A program made the position numbers and the translations under genes. A DNA stretch of 64,000 nucleotides from Lentisphaerae bacterium GWF2_57_35. Lineage in GTDB: Bacteria > Verrucomicrobiota > Kiritimatiellia > CAIQIC01 > GWF2-57-35. Positions 51,086-60,222 of this stretch are shown one piece after another. How positions within the stretch are numbered: position 1 is the stretch's first letter; every line of letters starts with the position of its first letter. The notes under the pieces are model-generated. The model saw only the letters and a program-made list of their open reading frames with translations. It was not told the origin of the DNA and did not search any database. The stretch spans positions 289-64,288 of the forward strand of contig MHBK01000043.1 of assembly GCA_001804865.1 (NCBI GenBank), in the 5' to 3' direction.

Positions 51086-52200
51086 ACGTCCCGTTGCTGG
51101 ATTTAAAAGCTCAGTATGATTCGATCCGCAGTGAAATAGAGCCGGTGCTCAAGGAAGTGATTGAGTCGCAGTACTTCATTCTCGGCCCCAAGGTCAAAGC
51201 CTGCGAGGAAGAGATTGCAAAATACTGCCAAGTGCCCCATGCGGTAGGCGTCACCTCCGGAACGGATGCGCTTCTCATGGCCCTTATGGCAGAAAACATT
51301 GGCGAGGGCGATGAAGTCATCACAACGCCTTATACATTCTTTGCCACGGCCGGCAGCATTGCGCGAATGGGGGCGAAGCCCGTATTTGTCGATATCGATC
51401 CGGTTTCTTTTAATATCCGTCCGGATCGGATGGAAGAAAAAATCACGCCGCGGACCAAGGCGATCATGCCGGTGCACCTCTACGGGCAGATGGCGGACAT
51501 GGATCCCATTATGGAGATCGCGCGAAAGCACAAGCTTATCGTGATCGAGGACGCGGCCCAGGCGATTGGATCAGAATACAAAGGCAAGCGGGCCGGCTCC
51601 ATTGGCGACTATGGATGCTTCTCGTTCTTTCCCTCCAAAAATCTTGGATGCTTTGGCGACGGTGGAATCGTGACCGCGAAGGACGTTTCGAAAGCCGAGA
51701 AGTTGTCCATCCTCAGGGCTCATGGTTCGCATCCGAAATACTATCACAAGATCATCGGCGGAAACTTTCGTCTGGATGCGTTGCAGGCTGCCGTAGTCAG
51801 TGTAAAGCTTCGGCATCTTGATCGATGGACCGCTGGGCGGCAAGCAAACGCGGCTCGATATGATCGGCTCTTTGCATCTTCGCATGCGATGAAGAATGGC
51901 TTCGTACGTCTTCCCGTCACGGCGGCCAGCCGGCATATCTTCAATCAGTATGTCATCCGGGTTTCTCGCCGCGATGAATTGCAGAAGCATTTAAAAGATA
52001 AAGGCATTGGTACAGAAATCTATTATCCGGTTCCAATGCATTTGCAGGAATGCTTTGCATATCTTGGACACAAGAAGGGCGATTTTCCGGAAAGCGAGAA
52101 GGCGGCTCTCGAAACGCTCGCGCTGCCAATCTATCCGGAATTGACGGATGAGCAGGCTCAGTATGTGATCGCGTGCATTCAGGAGTTCTATTCCACGTGA
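51082..52200 (+). CDS. DegT/DnrJ/EryC1/StrS-family sugar aminotransferase
   Basis: A 372-residue PLP enzyme that adds an amino group to a keto sugar on a nucleotide carrier. Core motifs: [52 protein letters not shown], and [15 protein letters not shown] with Schiff-base Lys186. The N-terminus and the LGPKV-like step ([19 protein letters not shown]) are closest to WbpE/WlbC-type transaminases that make the 3-amino group of UDP-2,3-diaminosugar acids. It is the first of three aminotransferases in the operon, and overlaps both neighbours (ATGA before, GTGA after). Confidence 0.88.
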   Translation: MNVPLLDLKAQYDSIRSEIEPVLKEVIESQYFILGPKVKACEEEIAKYCQVPHAVGVTSGTDALLMALMAENIGEGDEVITTPYTFFATAGSIARMGAKPVFVDIDPVSFNIRPDRMEEKITPRTKAIMPVHLYGQMADMDPIMEIARKHKLIVIEDAAQAIGSEYKGKRAGSIGDYGCFSFFPSKNLGCFGDGGIVTAKDVSKAEKLSILRAHGSHPKYYHKIIGGNFRLDALQAAVVSVKLRHLDRWTAGRQANAARYDRLFASSHAMKNGFVRLPVTAASRHIFNQYVIRVSRRDELQKHLKDKGIGTEIYYPVPMHLQECFAYLGHKKGDFPESEKAALETLALPIYPELTDEQAQYVIACIQEFYST

Positions 52201-52922
52201 AAGTCCTTTATCTCATCGTTGCACGAGGCGGGTCCAAGGGCGTCCCCAACAAGAATATCCGCGAATTGGGCGGCATTTCTCTGGTAGGCTTCAAGGCGCT
52301 GGCCGCTCGGAAAAGCTGTTCTTGTTCCCGGCTCATCATTTCGACCGATAGCCCGGCCATACAGGAGAATGCACGCCAATATGGGGTGGAAGTGCCTTTT
52401 ACGAGGCCTGCGGAATTGGCTACCGACACGGCGGGGACCGAGGATGTAATCTGGCATGCGATGCAGTTTATTGAAGCCGAAGGCCGCGACACCTTTGACG
52501 CCATCATGTTGTGCGAACCTTCTGCGCCGTTTGCTCGTTCGTGCGATTTCGATGAGGCTGTGGACCTGATGATGAAGCAGAATGCAAACCTCGTGGTCGG
52601 TATGAGGGCAGTAACGGTTGCCTCGGTTTTCGTGGGTCCCATGGATGCTGAAGGACGAATTACCAGCATCATCGATAAAATGGCCGGATTAACGGGCCTG
52701 GCGCGGCAGCAAGTTCAACAGGAATACACGATGAACGGCGCTTTGTATCTGATTCGATGGGATTACTTCAAAAAAATCCGGCATCGTTACAAGGACCGTG
52801 ATCATTCGTATGGGTTGGAAATGCCTTGGCAATATTCCGTCGAAATTGATGAGCCCATGGATTTGGCGTGGGCGGAGTTTTTGATCACACAAGGACATAT
52901 CGATCTTTCCCACTGGAGATAA
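52197..52922 (+). CDS. CMP-nonulosonate (acylneuraminate) cytidylyltransferase
   Basis: A 241-residue nucleotidyltransferase of the NeuA/PseF/LegF group. The CTP-binding N-terminus [21 protein letters not shown] is diagnostic (R-x-G-S-K-x-x-x-x-K-N). It also has [37 protein letters not shown] and the C-terminal [13 protein letters not shown], in which the Asp residues hold Mg2+. It should load a nine-carbon sugar onto CMP for transfer to the glycan. The GTG start at 52197 overlaps the stop of the aminotransferase gene. The final acceptor sugar cannot be inferred from this gene alone. Confidence 0.88.
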   Translation: MKVLYLIVARGGSKGVPNKNIRELGGISLVGFKALAARKSCSCSRLIISTDSPAIQENARQYGVEVPFTRPAELATDTAGTEDVIWHAMQFIEAEGRDTFDAIMLCEPSAPFARSCDFDEAVDLMMKQNANLVVGMRAVTVASVFVGPMDAEGRITSIIDKMAGLTGLARQQVQQEYTMNGALYLIRWDYFKKIRHRYKDRDHSYGLEMPWQYSVEIDEPMDLAWAEFLITQGHIDLSHWR

Positions 52923-52924
52923 GC

Positions 52925-54259
52925 ATGACCATGCCTTTGAACCCTAATGGGGCCGGCCAGGAATTATATCGGCAAGCTAAAACGTTAATCCCTGGCGGCA
53001 CACAGTTGCTTTCGAAACGGCCGGAGATGTTTCTTCCTGAGTTGTGGCCCGCTTATTACTCAAAAGCGGCTGGCGCTGAGGTGTGGGACCTAGATGGGCG
53101 ACGGTATCTCGATATGAGCTACTGCGGTATTGGGTCCACCGTCTTGGGCTATGCGGACCCGGATGTTGATGAAGCGGTGCGCAGTGCGATTTCCAAGGGG
53201 TCCATGTGCACTTTGAACGCGCCAGAAGAAGTGGACTTGGCGAGGCTCCTCTTGGAATTGCATCCCTGGGCTCACATGGTTCGTTTTGGACGATGTGGCG
53301 GCGAATCCATGTCCATGGCCGTTCGAATCGCACGAGCGGCTACCGGTCGGGACAAGATCGCGATTTGCGGATATCATGGCTGGCATGACTGGTATCTAGC
53401 TGCCAATTTGCGTGAAGAGGGCGCTTTGAACGAGCATCTCTTGCCCGGACTTGAACCGGTAGGGGTTCCTCGGGGGCTGGTGGGGACGATCGTTCCCTTT
53501 CGTTATAATCGCATGGACGAATTCGAGAATGTAATCGCCAACCATGGAAGCACGCTGGCGGCTATTGTCATGGAACCGATGCGGGGTCAAGAGCCGGAAA
53601 ACGGTTTCTTGGAACGGATTCGGAAGGCCGCCACGGATCAAGGCATTGTCCTTATATTTGATGAGGTCACCAGCGGCTTCCGGGTGAATACAGGCGGTAT
53701 TCACTTAACCATGGGCGTAACGCCCGATATAGCGGTATTCGCGAAAGCGATGGGGAATGGCTATCCCATGGCGGCGGTGATCGGTCGTCGGGATGTCATG
53801 GATGCCGCTCAAAAGAGCTTCATAAGCAGCACCTACTGGACGGAACGAATTGGCCCGACGGCAGCACTGGCTACTATTCGGAAGCACCGCGATGCCAAGG
53901 CCGCTGAACATTTAATCGGTATCGGACGCCAAGTTAAAATCGCGTGGAAAAACGCCGCACGGGAAAGCGGCGCTTCTATTCATGTCGGGGGGATGGACCC
54001 GTTAGCTCATTTTGGATTTGAAGGATCTGATGCCTTGGCGGCCAAAACATTGTTTACACAGTTGATGCTGGAACGCGGTTTTCTGGCGACCACCTCGTTT
54101 TATGCAATGTATGCGCATACGCAGGATCAGGTGTCGGCCTATTCCGAAGCCGTTTCAGAAGCGTTTGCTGTTATCGCCCCGGCTTTGAAGGGGGGGCGAG
54201 TATCGTCGCTCTTAAAGGGTCCTGTATGCCACAGCGGCTTCGCCCGCTTAAATAGTTGA
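52925..54259 (+). CDS. Class III aminotransferase, glutamate-1-semialdehyde aminomutase-like
   Basis: A 444-residue fold-type I PLP enzyme. LIPGGTQLLSKRPEMF at the N-terminus, LFDEVTSGF-like text (LIFDEVTSGFRVNTGG), VFAKAMGNGYPMAAVIG with Lys274 and the YWTERIGPTAALATI segment place it with the glutamate-1-semialdehyde aminomutase (HemL) group. A housekeeping haem role is unlikely because it stands between a CMP-sugar synthetase and an SDR. Similar genes occur in some flagellin and lipopolysaccharide sugar clusters, where their reaction is not well defined. It may transaminate a keto sugar or a precursor. It starts two bases after the stop of the CMP-sugar synthetase gene. Confidence 0.85.
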   Translation: MTMPLNPNGAGQELYRQAKTLIPGGTQLLSKRPEMFLPELWPAYYSKAAGAEVWDLDGRRYLDMSYCGIGSTVLGYADPDVDEAVRSAISKGSMCTLNAPEEVDLARLLLELHPWAHMVRFGRCGGESMSMAVRIARAATGRDKIAICGYHGWHDWYLAANLREEGALNEHLLPGLEPVGVPRGLVGTIVPFRYNRMDEFENVIANHGSTLAAIVMEPMRGQEPENGFLERIRKAATDQGIVLIFDEVTSGFRVNTGGIHLTMGVTPDIAVFAKAMGNGYPMAAVIGRRDVMDAAQKSFISSTYWTERIGPTAALATIRKHRDAKAAEHLIGIGRQVKIAWKNAARESGASIHVGGMDPLAHFGFEGSDALAAKTLFTQLMLERGFLATTSFYAMYAHTQDQVSAYSEAVSEAFAVIAPALKGGRVSSLLKGPVCHSGFARLNS

Positions 54260-54267
54260 GGTCGCTC

Positions 54268-55071
54268 ATGAAATCCATAACACCGCTTTTTGATCTAAAT
54301 GGACGGACGGCCTTGGTGGCCGGCGCCTGTGGGAAAATTGGACGCGCAATCTGTCATGCCTTGGCAGATCAAGGGGCGGCGGTGGCTGTTTCCGATCTCA
54401 ATGAGAAGGCTTGTCGAGAATTGGTTTCGGAGTTGAACCAGAAGGCCGGCAGCGAGGCTTTTTCATTACAGGCCGATTGGACTAATGAAAAGTCGGTTCA
54501 AGAAGCTATGACGTTGATTGATCCATCAGCTAAACCGCTGCATATTGTTATCCATTGCATTGGCTTGATCAGTTCCGTGCCTATCCCTGGATATGCGGCG
54601 CCGTTTGAACAACAGACGCTGGAGGCTTGGAATTTAGCCCTGACTTCAAATCTGACCAGTGCGTTTTTGCTGGCTAAGGCGACGCAAGGTCGTATGGCGT
54701 CGGATGGCAAAGCCTCTGTCATTTTCCTGTCGTCAATTTATGGCTCCTTTGGACCCAATATGTCTCTTTACGAAGGAACAGGTATGGGTAATCCGGTGGC
54801 CTATGGCGCCTCCAAGGGAGGGTTGCAGCAATTTGCGCGCTATTTGGCTACGCAATGGGCGCCGTTGGTGCGCGTGAATGTAGTGTCGCCGGGAGGAATC
54901 GAGCGCGCGCAGCCGGATGCATTCATTCGACGCTATGAAAAAATGACGCCTCTAGGACGGATGGCTCACCCCAACGATGTGGCAGGGCCAGTGGTGTTCT
55001 TAGCGTCGGATGCTGCGCAATATGTTACCGGCCAAAATCTACTGGTGGATGGGGGTTGGTCCGCGTGGTAA
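54268..55071 (+). CDS. PtmA-like short-chain dehydrogenase/reductase
   Basis: A 267-residue classical SDR. The NAD(P) motif is ALVAGACGKIGRAICHALADQG. Catalytic residues lie in FLSSIYGSFGPNM and VAYGASKGGLQQFARYLATQW (Tyr-x3-Lys). The C-terminal RVNVVSPGGIERAQPDAFIRRYEKMTPLGRMAHPNDV is standard. The 'YEGTGMGNPVAYGASKGGL' form is characteristic of PtmA, the SDR of Campylobacter legionaminic acid clusters, whose exact step is still debated. The start ATG is nine bases after the aminotransferase stop. Confidence 0.85.
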   Translation: MKSITPLFDLNGRTALVAGACGKIGRAICHALADQGAAVAVSDLNEKACRELVSELNQKAGSEAFSLQADWTNEKSVQEAMTLIDPSAKPLHIVIHCIGLISSVPIPGYAAPFEQQTLEAWNLALTSNLTSAFLLAKATQGRMASDGKASVIFLSSIYGSFGPNMSLYEGTGMGNPVAYGASKGGLQQFARYLATQWAPLVRVNVVSPGGIERAQPDAFIRRYEKMTPLGRMAHPNDVAGPVVFLASDAAQYVTGQNLLVDGGWSAW

Positions 55072-55418
55072 ATTCTCAAAAGGGTCAATTTATGTTGCAT
55101 AATTTTCGCCAAATTTTGAAAAGAAAATTCCCTTTTCTTCGAATCGTTAGCCAATGGCTGCGCACTCTGCCTCATCGCAGGCTACGCATTATTATCGATG
55201 CCCCGTTTGTTGATACTTAATCAACGTCATCTTAAACTGATCCCACAATTTCGGTGTAACTTAAAAAAATTGAACCACAGCTTTTCGATCTGTTCGAGTG
55301 ACCCAAGGAGTTCAGATATGGGTTTCGGATATACAGGCTGAAGCATGCCGCGATCGACTGTGCAGTCGCTTTCGACATGTTGGCTTCGCTCGGTTGTTGA
55401 CGATTGGGTCATTGTAAT
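55072..55418. other. Intergenic region within the sugar operon, with a possible 42-residue open frame
   Basis: This gap interrupts an otherwise tightly packed operon. A short open frame at 55092-55220 (+) reads MLHNFRQILKRKFPFLRIVS and ends IIIDAPFVDT, basic and unlike anything I know. The DNA is A+T-rich. No hairpin with a T-run is seen. The gap may hold a promoter for the methyltransferase and NeuB part or be a scar of a lost gene. Confidence 0.45.
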
Positions 55419-56399
55419 ATGATATGTTCTACTTCAAGCAGTGAATGGGAATCCGTTCCTTGTGTTGTATGCGGGACGAATCCAGGCCGATTGGTGAAAT
55501 CCATTAATCGGCACAATACACGCCTGAATATTTCCATATGCGATCATTGCGGTTTGATATATTTGAATCCGCGATGGACCGCTGCACGTTACCTGGATTA
55601 CTATCAAAAAGAATATGATCTTGCGTTTCGATCAGAAGGACTTGGGGATACAGCGCTTGAGACCCCTTTTGGGCAGGAGGTTGTAGAACGTATAGCGCCT
55701 TTTCTTGATGCGCCCGTCCGGTCAGTGCTCGATATTGGAGCGGGAACTGGAGCGATACTTAAGTGTTTGCACGGCAAATACCCGAATATGGAAGCGGCCT
55801 ATGCCATTGAGGCCTCAGATGCATGTCAGGCGAAACTTGCGTCTCTTTCGTTTGTTCGTCTGCTAGCGGCAAATGTCGACAATAATTGGAGAGACAAGCT
55901 TTCGCGTCCTGTCAATTTGGTTGTCATGAGGCATGTACTGGAGCATTTTATGGATCCTTCCGTTGTTCTTAGCAAGGTTCATTCTGCTCTTGCCAGCGAC
56001 GGATTTCTTTACTTGGCTGTTCCCGACATGCTGAATCCGATCGGTTCTCCTTCTCGCTATTGGTTTCGAGTCGCGCATGTGTATTATTTTTCGCGGCACA
56101 CGTTGCTTGCCCTAATGGCCAAGATTGGATTTGTCCCCATTCACATGGAGTGCGTAAACTCAGAAATATGGGGACTCTTTCGAAAATCAGATAGTCAAAA
56201 ATGCGTAATTCCTGCTGGAGCCGTTACCGAACAAATGAAATGTATTTCGGCTTATTTGCATAGGTGGCGGTTGAAGGACATGTTGATATCGCTTCACCTC
56301 GGATTGCGTAGCGTATTTCCCCGAAGTTTGAAATCCTGGATTCCACAATGGCTGAAAAAAGTTTTGCGGTCGTCAGCGTTGCTCAAAGTGGATGGATAA
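55419..56399 (+). CDS. Methyltransferase with N-terminal zinc-knuckle (sugar C/N-methyltransferase-like)
   Basis: A 326-residue protein. An N-terminal C-x2-C (CVVCG) and a second C-x2-C (CDHCG) about 28 residues later form the zinc site of the sugar C-methyltransferase-like family. The SAM domain follows: VRSVLDIGAGTGAILKCLHGK (motif I), AYAIEASDACQAKL, and VMRHVLEHFMDPSVVLSKVHSAL (motif V). GFLYLAVPDMLNP and VAHVYYFSRHTLLALMAKIGF complete the fold. It probably methylates a sugar of the cluster, on carbon, nitrogen or oxygen. A+T content is clearly higher than in the left half of the window. ATG 55419 is chosen because the longer frame begins in the untranslated gap. Confidence 0.8.
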   Translation: MICSTSSSEWESVPCVVCGTNPGRLVKSINRHNTRLNISICDHCGLIYLNPRWTAARYLDYYQKEYDLAFRSEGLGDTALETPFGQEVVERIAPFLDAPVRSVLDIGAGTGAILKCLHGKYPNMEAAYAIEASDACQAKLASLSFVRLLAANVDNNWRDKLSRPVNLVVMRHVLEHFMDPSVVLSKVHSALASDGFLYLAVPDMLNPIGSPSRYWFRVAHVYYFSRHTLLALMAKIGFVPIHMECVNSEIWGLFRKSDSQKCVIPAGAVTEQMKCISAYLHRWRLKDMLISLHLGLRSVFPRSLKSWIPQWLKKVLRSSALLKVDG

Positions 56400-56408
56400 G
56401 ATATCTCT

Positions 56409-57419
56409 ATGCCCATACGAATCATTGCCGAAATTGGTGTTAATCATAATGGGTCGATCGACATGGCCTGTGAATTGATCAGAAACGCTAAGGGTTGCGG
56501 TGCGGACATAGCCAAATTCCAAACCTTTTCGGCGGATCGGCTGGCTGCATGGAATACTCCGAAGGTTCCTTATCAATTGCGAACCAGTGATCCGGAAGAA
56601 TCGCATTACGATATGTTGAAGAAACTCGAGTTGTCTCGGGAAGACCATGGGGAATTGAATCGCTACTGTGAAAAGCTGGGCATTGAATTTTGTTCAACAC
56701 CCTACAGCCGTGAAGACGCGGAGTTTCTTTATGAATTGGGTGTTCGCACATTCAAAGTCGCAAGCGCTGATATTGTCGATCGGACGCTTCACGAGTTCCT
56801 GGCATCCACGGGGTGTGAGTGCATAGTGGCAACGGGCATGGCTACCCTGGATGAGATCGCGGCGACTTTAGACATTTATGAGCGAAACGGCTCCCGGGAA
56901 AAGGTGATTCTTCTGCAGTGCGTCTCCGCATATCCAGCGGAGCTGGCCGATGTAAACTTGCGGGCCATGAATCTTCTTCGTGAACGTTTCCAGGTGCGAG
57001 TGGGCTTTTCGGATCATACGCGCGGATGCGCTTGTGCCGTTGCGGCGGCCGCTCTGGGGGCAGAGGTCATCGAAAAGCATTTTACACTCGACCCGAGTTT
57101 GCCGGGACCCGATCATGCCGCTTCCGTCACCCCGGTAGAATTAACCGAACTGGTCCAGTCTATTCGCGCCGTCGAGCTGGCTCTGGGGGATGGTGTGAAG
57201 CGGATCTGTTCGGCGGAAGAAGCCATGCGAGGGGTGTCCCGCAAAAGCATTGTAGCCGCGAGGGACTTGATGGCCGGCGAGGTCATCTCCATGGCTGATT
57301 TGGCGTTTCGACGTCCGGGTACGGGGCTTTCTCCGATGCGATATCCGGAATTGGTTGGACTCCAGTTGCGCGTCTCGTTGCGCGCGGGCGAACCTCTTCA
57401 AAGAGAACATCTGCGATGA
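56409..57419 (+). CDS. NeuB-family nonulosonic acid synthase
   Basis: A 336-residue enzyme that condenses phosphoenolpyruvate with an amino hexose to make a nine-carbon sugar. The barrel has IIAEIGVNHNGSIDMACELI, AKFQTF, FCSTPYSREDAEFL, VASADIVDRTLHEF and GFSDHTRGCACAVAA with IEKHFTLDPSLPGPDHAASV (His and Asp metal/PEP site). The C-terminal SAF antifreeze-like domain is at about 275-336 (RKSIVAARDLMAGEVISMADLAFRRPGTG). It is the central step of the pathway. NeuB, LegI and PseI cannot be separated safely by eye. The GATHxxPG-like specificity text is PGPDHAASV, typical of LegI/NeuB rather than hexose phosphate enzymes. The stop overlaps the next gene (ATGA). Confidence 0.92.
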   Translation: MPIRIIAEIGVNHNGSIDMACELIRNAKGCGADIAKFQTFSADRLAAWNTPKVPYQLRTSDPEESHYDMLKKLELSREDHGELNRYCEKLGIEFCSTPYSREDAEFLYELGVRTFKVASADIVDRTLHEFLASTGCECIVATGMATLDEIAATLDIYERNGSREKVILLQCVSAYPAELADVNLRAMNLLRERFQVRVGFSDHTRGCACAVAAAALGAEVIEKHFTLDPSLPGPDHAASVTPVELTELVQSIRAVELALGDGVKRICSAEEAMRGVSRKSIVAARDLMAGEVISMADLAFRRPGTGLSPMRYPELVGLQLRVSLRAGEPLQREHLR

Positions 57420-58744
57420 GTACTCGGATGCTAATGCGACGATTAAAGCCGTCTGATGTTTCTAAGCTGGGTCGCTTCTTTGAGCGGAATGACCGTTTGG
57501 AGATGACGAGGTATTTCAATCCCTTTACCTTGACCATGGAAACCGCGGCACGCTTGTTGAGAGCGGGCTCCCGAGATCAATTCTTTGCTCTTGAAAAAGA
57601 AGATGTCATTGTGGGATTCAGTATGTATCGGGGCTATGATGAAGGTTATATCACGCCCAGTTTCGGCCTGATGATAGATTGCGAGTGCCAAGGGCAGGGG
57701 TTAGGTCGAAAATTGACGGAGTGGACTCTGAGGTGGGCGGATCAAACGGGCGTGGCTAAGGTTCGTCTTACCGTATTCGTTCAAAATGAACCCGCCCGGC
57801 ATTTGTATGAAGAATTGGGGTTCAAAGAGACCGGACGCGATGTGCATCCGACCGGTGGTGAGCGCCTCGTCATGCACCGCGAAAGACGGAATCGGCAAAC
57901 ATCGATTTATGCCAGCACGCAGTGTCAGCCTTCCAATGATCCTGTCGAACAACGTCTATGTTCTTGGGCCGATGCAGGGATTTTGCGAGTAGAGTTGAGC
58001 AATTATTCAGTGCCCAATGAAAGCAGTTTTTTTGATGTGGCTTCGACTTTTCCTGGAAAATTGATGCTGCACCATTTCTTCCCGGCCGGTCATCGCGATC
58101 TGGTCTTGAATTTGGCGTCGGCCGACAAGTCCCGGCGTGACGAGACTCTGCAATTTTTTATGCGTTCTCTTGAGTGGTCAGCGCGACTGGGAGCCGCTTA
58201 TTTCTCATTTCATGCTGGCTATATCAGCGACCCTGTAGCGCGGGACGATCACGGCTTTGTGCTGGCTCCCGTATCGAAGGACGCCCGGCGTGATGCTCTG
58301 GATCGCTTTGTGAAGGCAGTGTCTGTTTTGGAGCGCGAAGCCGATATGCGGGGTATTCGTTTGCTGGTGGAGAACAACGTGGCGGCCGGCCACAATAGCG
58401 ACAAGCTGCTGCTGGTAACGCCGGATGACTTCGATGAGTTCTTCGGCCTTGTACCGGCATCCTCCCGGGTTGGGATATTACTGGATTGGGGACATTGGAT
58501 GGTATCAGCCCAAACCCGAGGCGGCTTACTTGAAGATTTTCTGCGGTTGAGGGATCGAATTGGAGGAATGCATTTGCATACGAACAATGGGCTTGGTGAT
58601 ACTCATGAAATGTGGCCTTCGAATCATCCGGACATGGAATGGCTGCGAAAATTGACCCCATCGTTTATTAGCTTGGAAGGCCGGTATTCATCCATGGAAG
58701 CCTTGCAGGCGGGTGTACTTGAGATGGAAAGGTTGTTCCCATGA
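57416..58744 (+). CDS. Fusion of GNAT N-acetyltransferase and sugar-phosphate isomerase-like TIM barrel
   Basis: A 442-residue two-domain protein. Residues ~5-150 are a GNAT acetyltransferase: a beta strand GFSMYRGYDEGYITPSFGLMIDCECQGQGLGRKLTEWTL carries the acetyl-CoA loop (Q-G-x-G-x-G/R), then VRLTVFVQNEPARHLYEELGFKETG. Residues ~165-442 are an AP-endonuclease-2/xylose-isomerase-like barrel with ISFHAGYI-like text (AAYFSFHAGYISDP), RLLVENNVAAG, GILLDWGHWMV, GMHLHTNNGLGDTHEMW and FISLEGR; the His, Glu and Asp at strand ends fit a metal site. GNAT steps acetylate amino sugars in pseudaminic and legionaminic routes. The barrel may be an epimerase or isomerase for the same sugar. Both ends overlap neighbours by four bases. 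Confidence 0.82.
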   Translation: MSTRMLMRRLKPSDVSKLGRFFERNDRLEMTRYFNPFTLTMETAARLLRAGSRDQFFALEKEDVIVGFSMYRGYDEGYITPSFGLMIDCECQGQGLGRKLTEWTLRWADQTGVAKVRLTVFVQNEPARHLYEELGFKETGRDVHPTGGERLVMHRERRNRQTSIYASTQCQPSNDPVEQRLCSWADAGILRVELSNYSVPNESSFFDVASTFPGKLMLHHFFPAGHRDLVLNLASADKSRRDETLQFFMRSLEWSARLGAAYFSFHAGYISDPVARDDHGFVLAPVSKDARRDALDRFVKAVSVLEREADMRGIRLLVENNVAAGHNSDKLLLVTPDDFDEFFGLVPASSRVGILLDWGHWMVSAQTRGGLLEDFLRLRDRIGGMHLHTNNGLGDTHEMWPSNHPDMEWLRKLTPSFISLEGRYSSMEALQAGVLEMERLFP

Positions 58745-60201
58745 ATGAAGCTCTTTTGAATGCGCTTGTGTTAGCAGAGACCGCAACGCTGCGAGATGCC
58801 ATGCTGTCGTTCGAGCGTACGGGCATCCGTATTGCACTAATCTGCGACCAGCGGCGGCGACTGAAAGGCTTGGCGACGGAAGGCGATGTTCGGCGAGCAT
58901 TACTTGACGGGCATGGGCTGGCATCAGTCTTGTTGCCGCATGCGAATTGCAGTCCGACTATTGGTCGGACAGACATGTCGCGCGAAGAACTCGTCTCATT
59001 GCTTTCAGAGCGCGTACATGATCTTCCCGTATTGGATGAGCAAGGGGTTCTGCAAGATATTTTGATATATGACCGGCGATCCATGATCCCGGTAGCCACT
59101 CCTACCGTAGGCGAGCGAGAGCTGCGCTACGTAACCGATGCGGTCCTCAGCGGTTGGATCTCTTCCCAGGGCAAATACATTGGCCAGTTTGAAGAGCAGT
59201 TCGCTGCTTTTTGTGGAACGCAATCGGCCGTTGCTGTTTCCAACGGAACGGTGGCCTTGCATCTTGCGTTAACTGCATTGGGGATTGGGCCAGGAGATGA
59301 AGTTATCGTACCCGCGCTTTCTTTCGTGGCAACGGCCAGTGTCGTCCGGCATTGCCATGCAAAACCCGTTTTTGTGGATGTAGATCCAACGGATTGGAAT
59401 CTCGACGTGGATAAAATAGAGGAAGCGATCACGCCGAAAACAAAGGCGATAATTCCTGTTCATCTTTATGGCATGCCTTGTCGAATGGATCGCATCATGG
59501 ATATCGCGCATCAGCACAACCTGTGGGTTGTAGAGGACGCAGCCGAGGCGCATGGAGCAAAATTCCGAGGAAAATGTGTGGGTTCGTATGGCCACATGGG
59601 CTGTTTCAGCTTTTATGGCAACAAGATTATTACAACCGGAGAAGGGGGGATGGTACTGACGAGCGATCCGGAATTGAATCGGAAACTGCGAATGCTTCGC
59701 GATCACGGCATGAGTCCTTCTCGGCGGTACTGGCATGAGGTTGTGGGCTTCAACTATCGGATGACCAATTTGCAGGCTGCTATTGGCGTTGCTCAGTTGG
59801 AAAGGTGGGAACAGATCATTACAGCGAAAACGCGAGTGCGAGCCTGGTACGATGACGGTATTAGCCGTCGCTCTTTTACGACAGCGAAAGAATATGATGG
59901 AGCGGCCTCTGTTTGCTGGATTTATACGCTTCTTCTCAACTCTCCTTGTGGCCTTGCGGAGCGCGAACAACTGCTAGCTGTCTTGAAACGAGAAGGCGTT
60001 GACAGCCGTCCGACGTTTAACCCAATCCCGGCAATGCCCCCGTATTTTGAACCGGATTGGAGAGAGCGATATCCCGTTACCCTGCGTATTTCAGAATGCG
60101 GCCTTAGTCTTCCATCTTCGGTTGAACTTGATCAGAAAACCATCAAGCGCGTTGTTGCTTTGCTAAACGAGTGGACCGAACAAAACCCGTGTCCCACATA
60201 G
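58741..60201 (+). CDS. Fusion of CBS-domain pair and DegT-family sugar aminotransferase
   Basis: A 486-residue protein. The first ~120 residues are a CBS pair (LRDAMLSFERTGIRIALICDQRRRLKGLATEGDVRRALL and a second unit with HDLPVLDEQGVLQDILIYD), a module that binds adenosine or other nucleotides. The remaining ~365 residues are a DegT transaminase close to perosamine synthetase: GWISSQGKYIGQFEEQFAAFCG, VSNGTVALHLAL, VVEDAAEAHGAKFRG, SFYGNKIITTGEGG with Lys295, and FNYRMTNLQAAIGVAQLE. CBS pairs in nonulosonate clusters are better known on PtmE-type nucleotidyltransferases, so attachment to an aminotransferase is unusual. It presumably makes a 4-amino sugar under nucleotide control. Confidence 0.88.
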   Translation: MNEALLNALVLAETATLRDAMLSFERTGIRIALICDQRRRLKGLATEGDVRRALLDGHGLASVLLPHANCSPTIGRTDMSREELVSLLSERVHDLPVLDEQGVLQDILIYDRRSMIPVATPTVGERELRYVTDAVLSGWISSQGKYIGQFEEQFAAFCGTQSAVAVSNGTVALHLALTALGIGPGDEVIVPALSFVATASVVRHCHAKPVFVDVDPTDWNLDVDKIEEAITPKTKAIIPVHLYGMPCRMDRIMDIAHQHNLWVVEDAAEAHGAKFRGKCVGSYGHMGCFSFYGNKIITTGEGGMVLTSDPELNRKLRMLRDHGMSPSRRYWHEVVGFNYRMTNLQAAIGVAQLERWEQIITAKTRVRAWYDDGISRRSFTTAKEYDGAASVCWIYTLLLNSPCGLAEREQLLAVLKREGVDSRPTFNPIPAMPPYFEPDWRERYPVTLRISECGLSLPSSVELDQKTIKRVVALLNEWTEQNPCPT

Positions 60202-60222
60202 TCTTGATGAATGAGGTGATGA

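Noticed and set aside
55227..55412. 61-residue minus-strand open frame in the sugar-operon gap, considered as a transposase scrap
   Set aside because: There is no recognisable catalytic or DNA-binding motif, no inverted ends were found, and it overlaps the leader of the methyltransferase gene.
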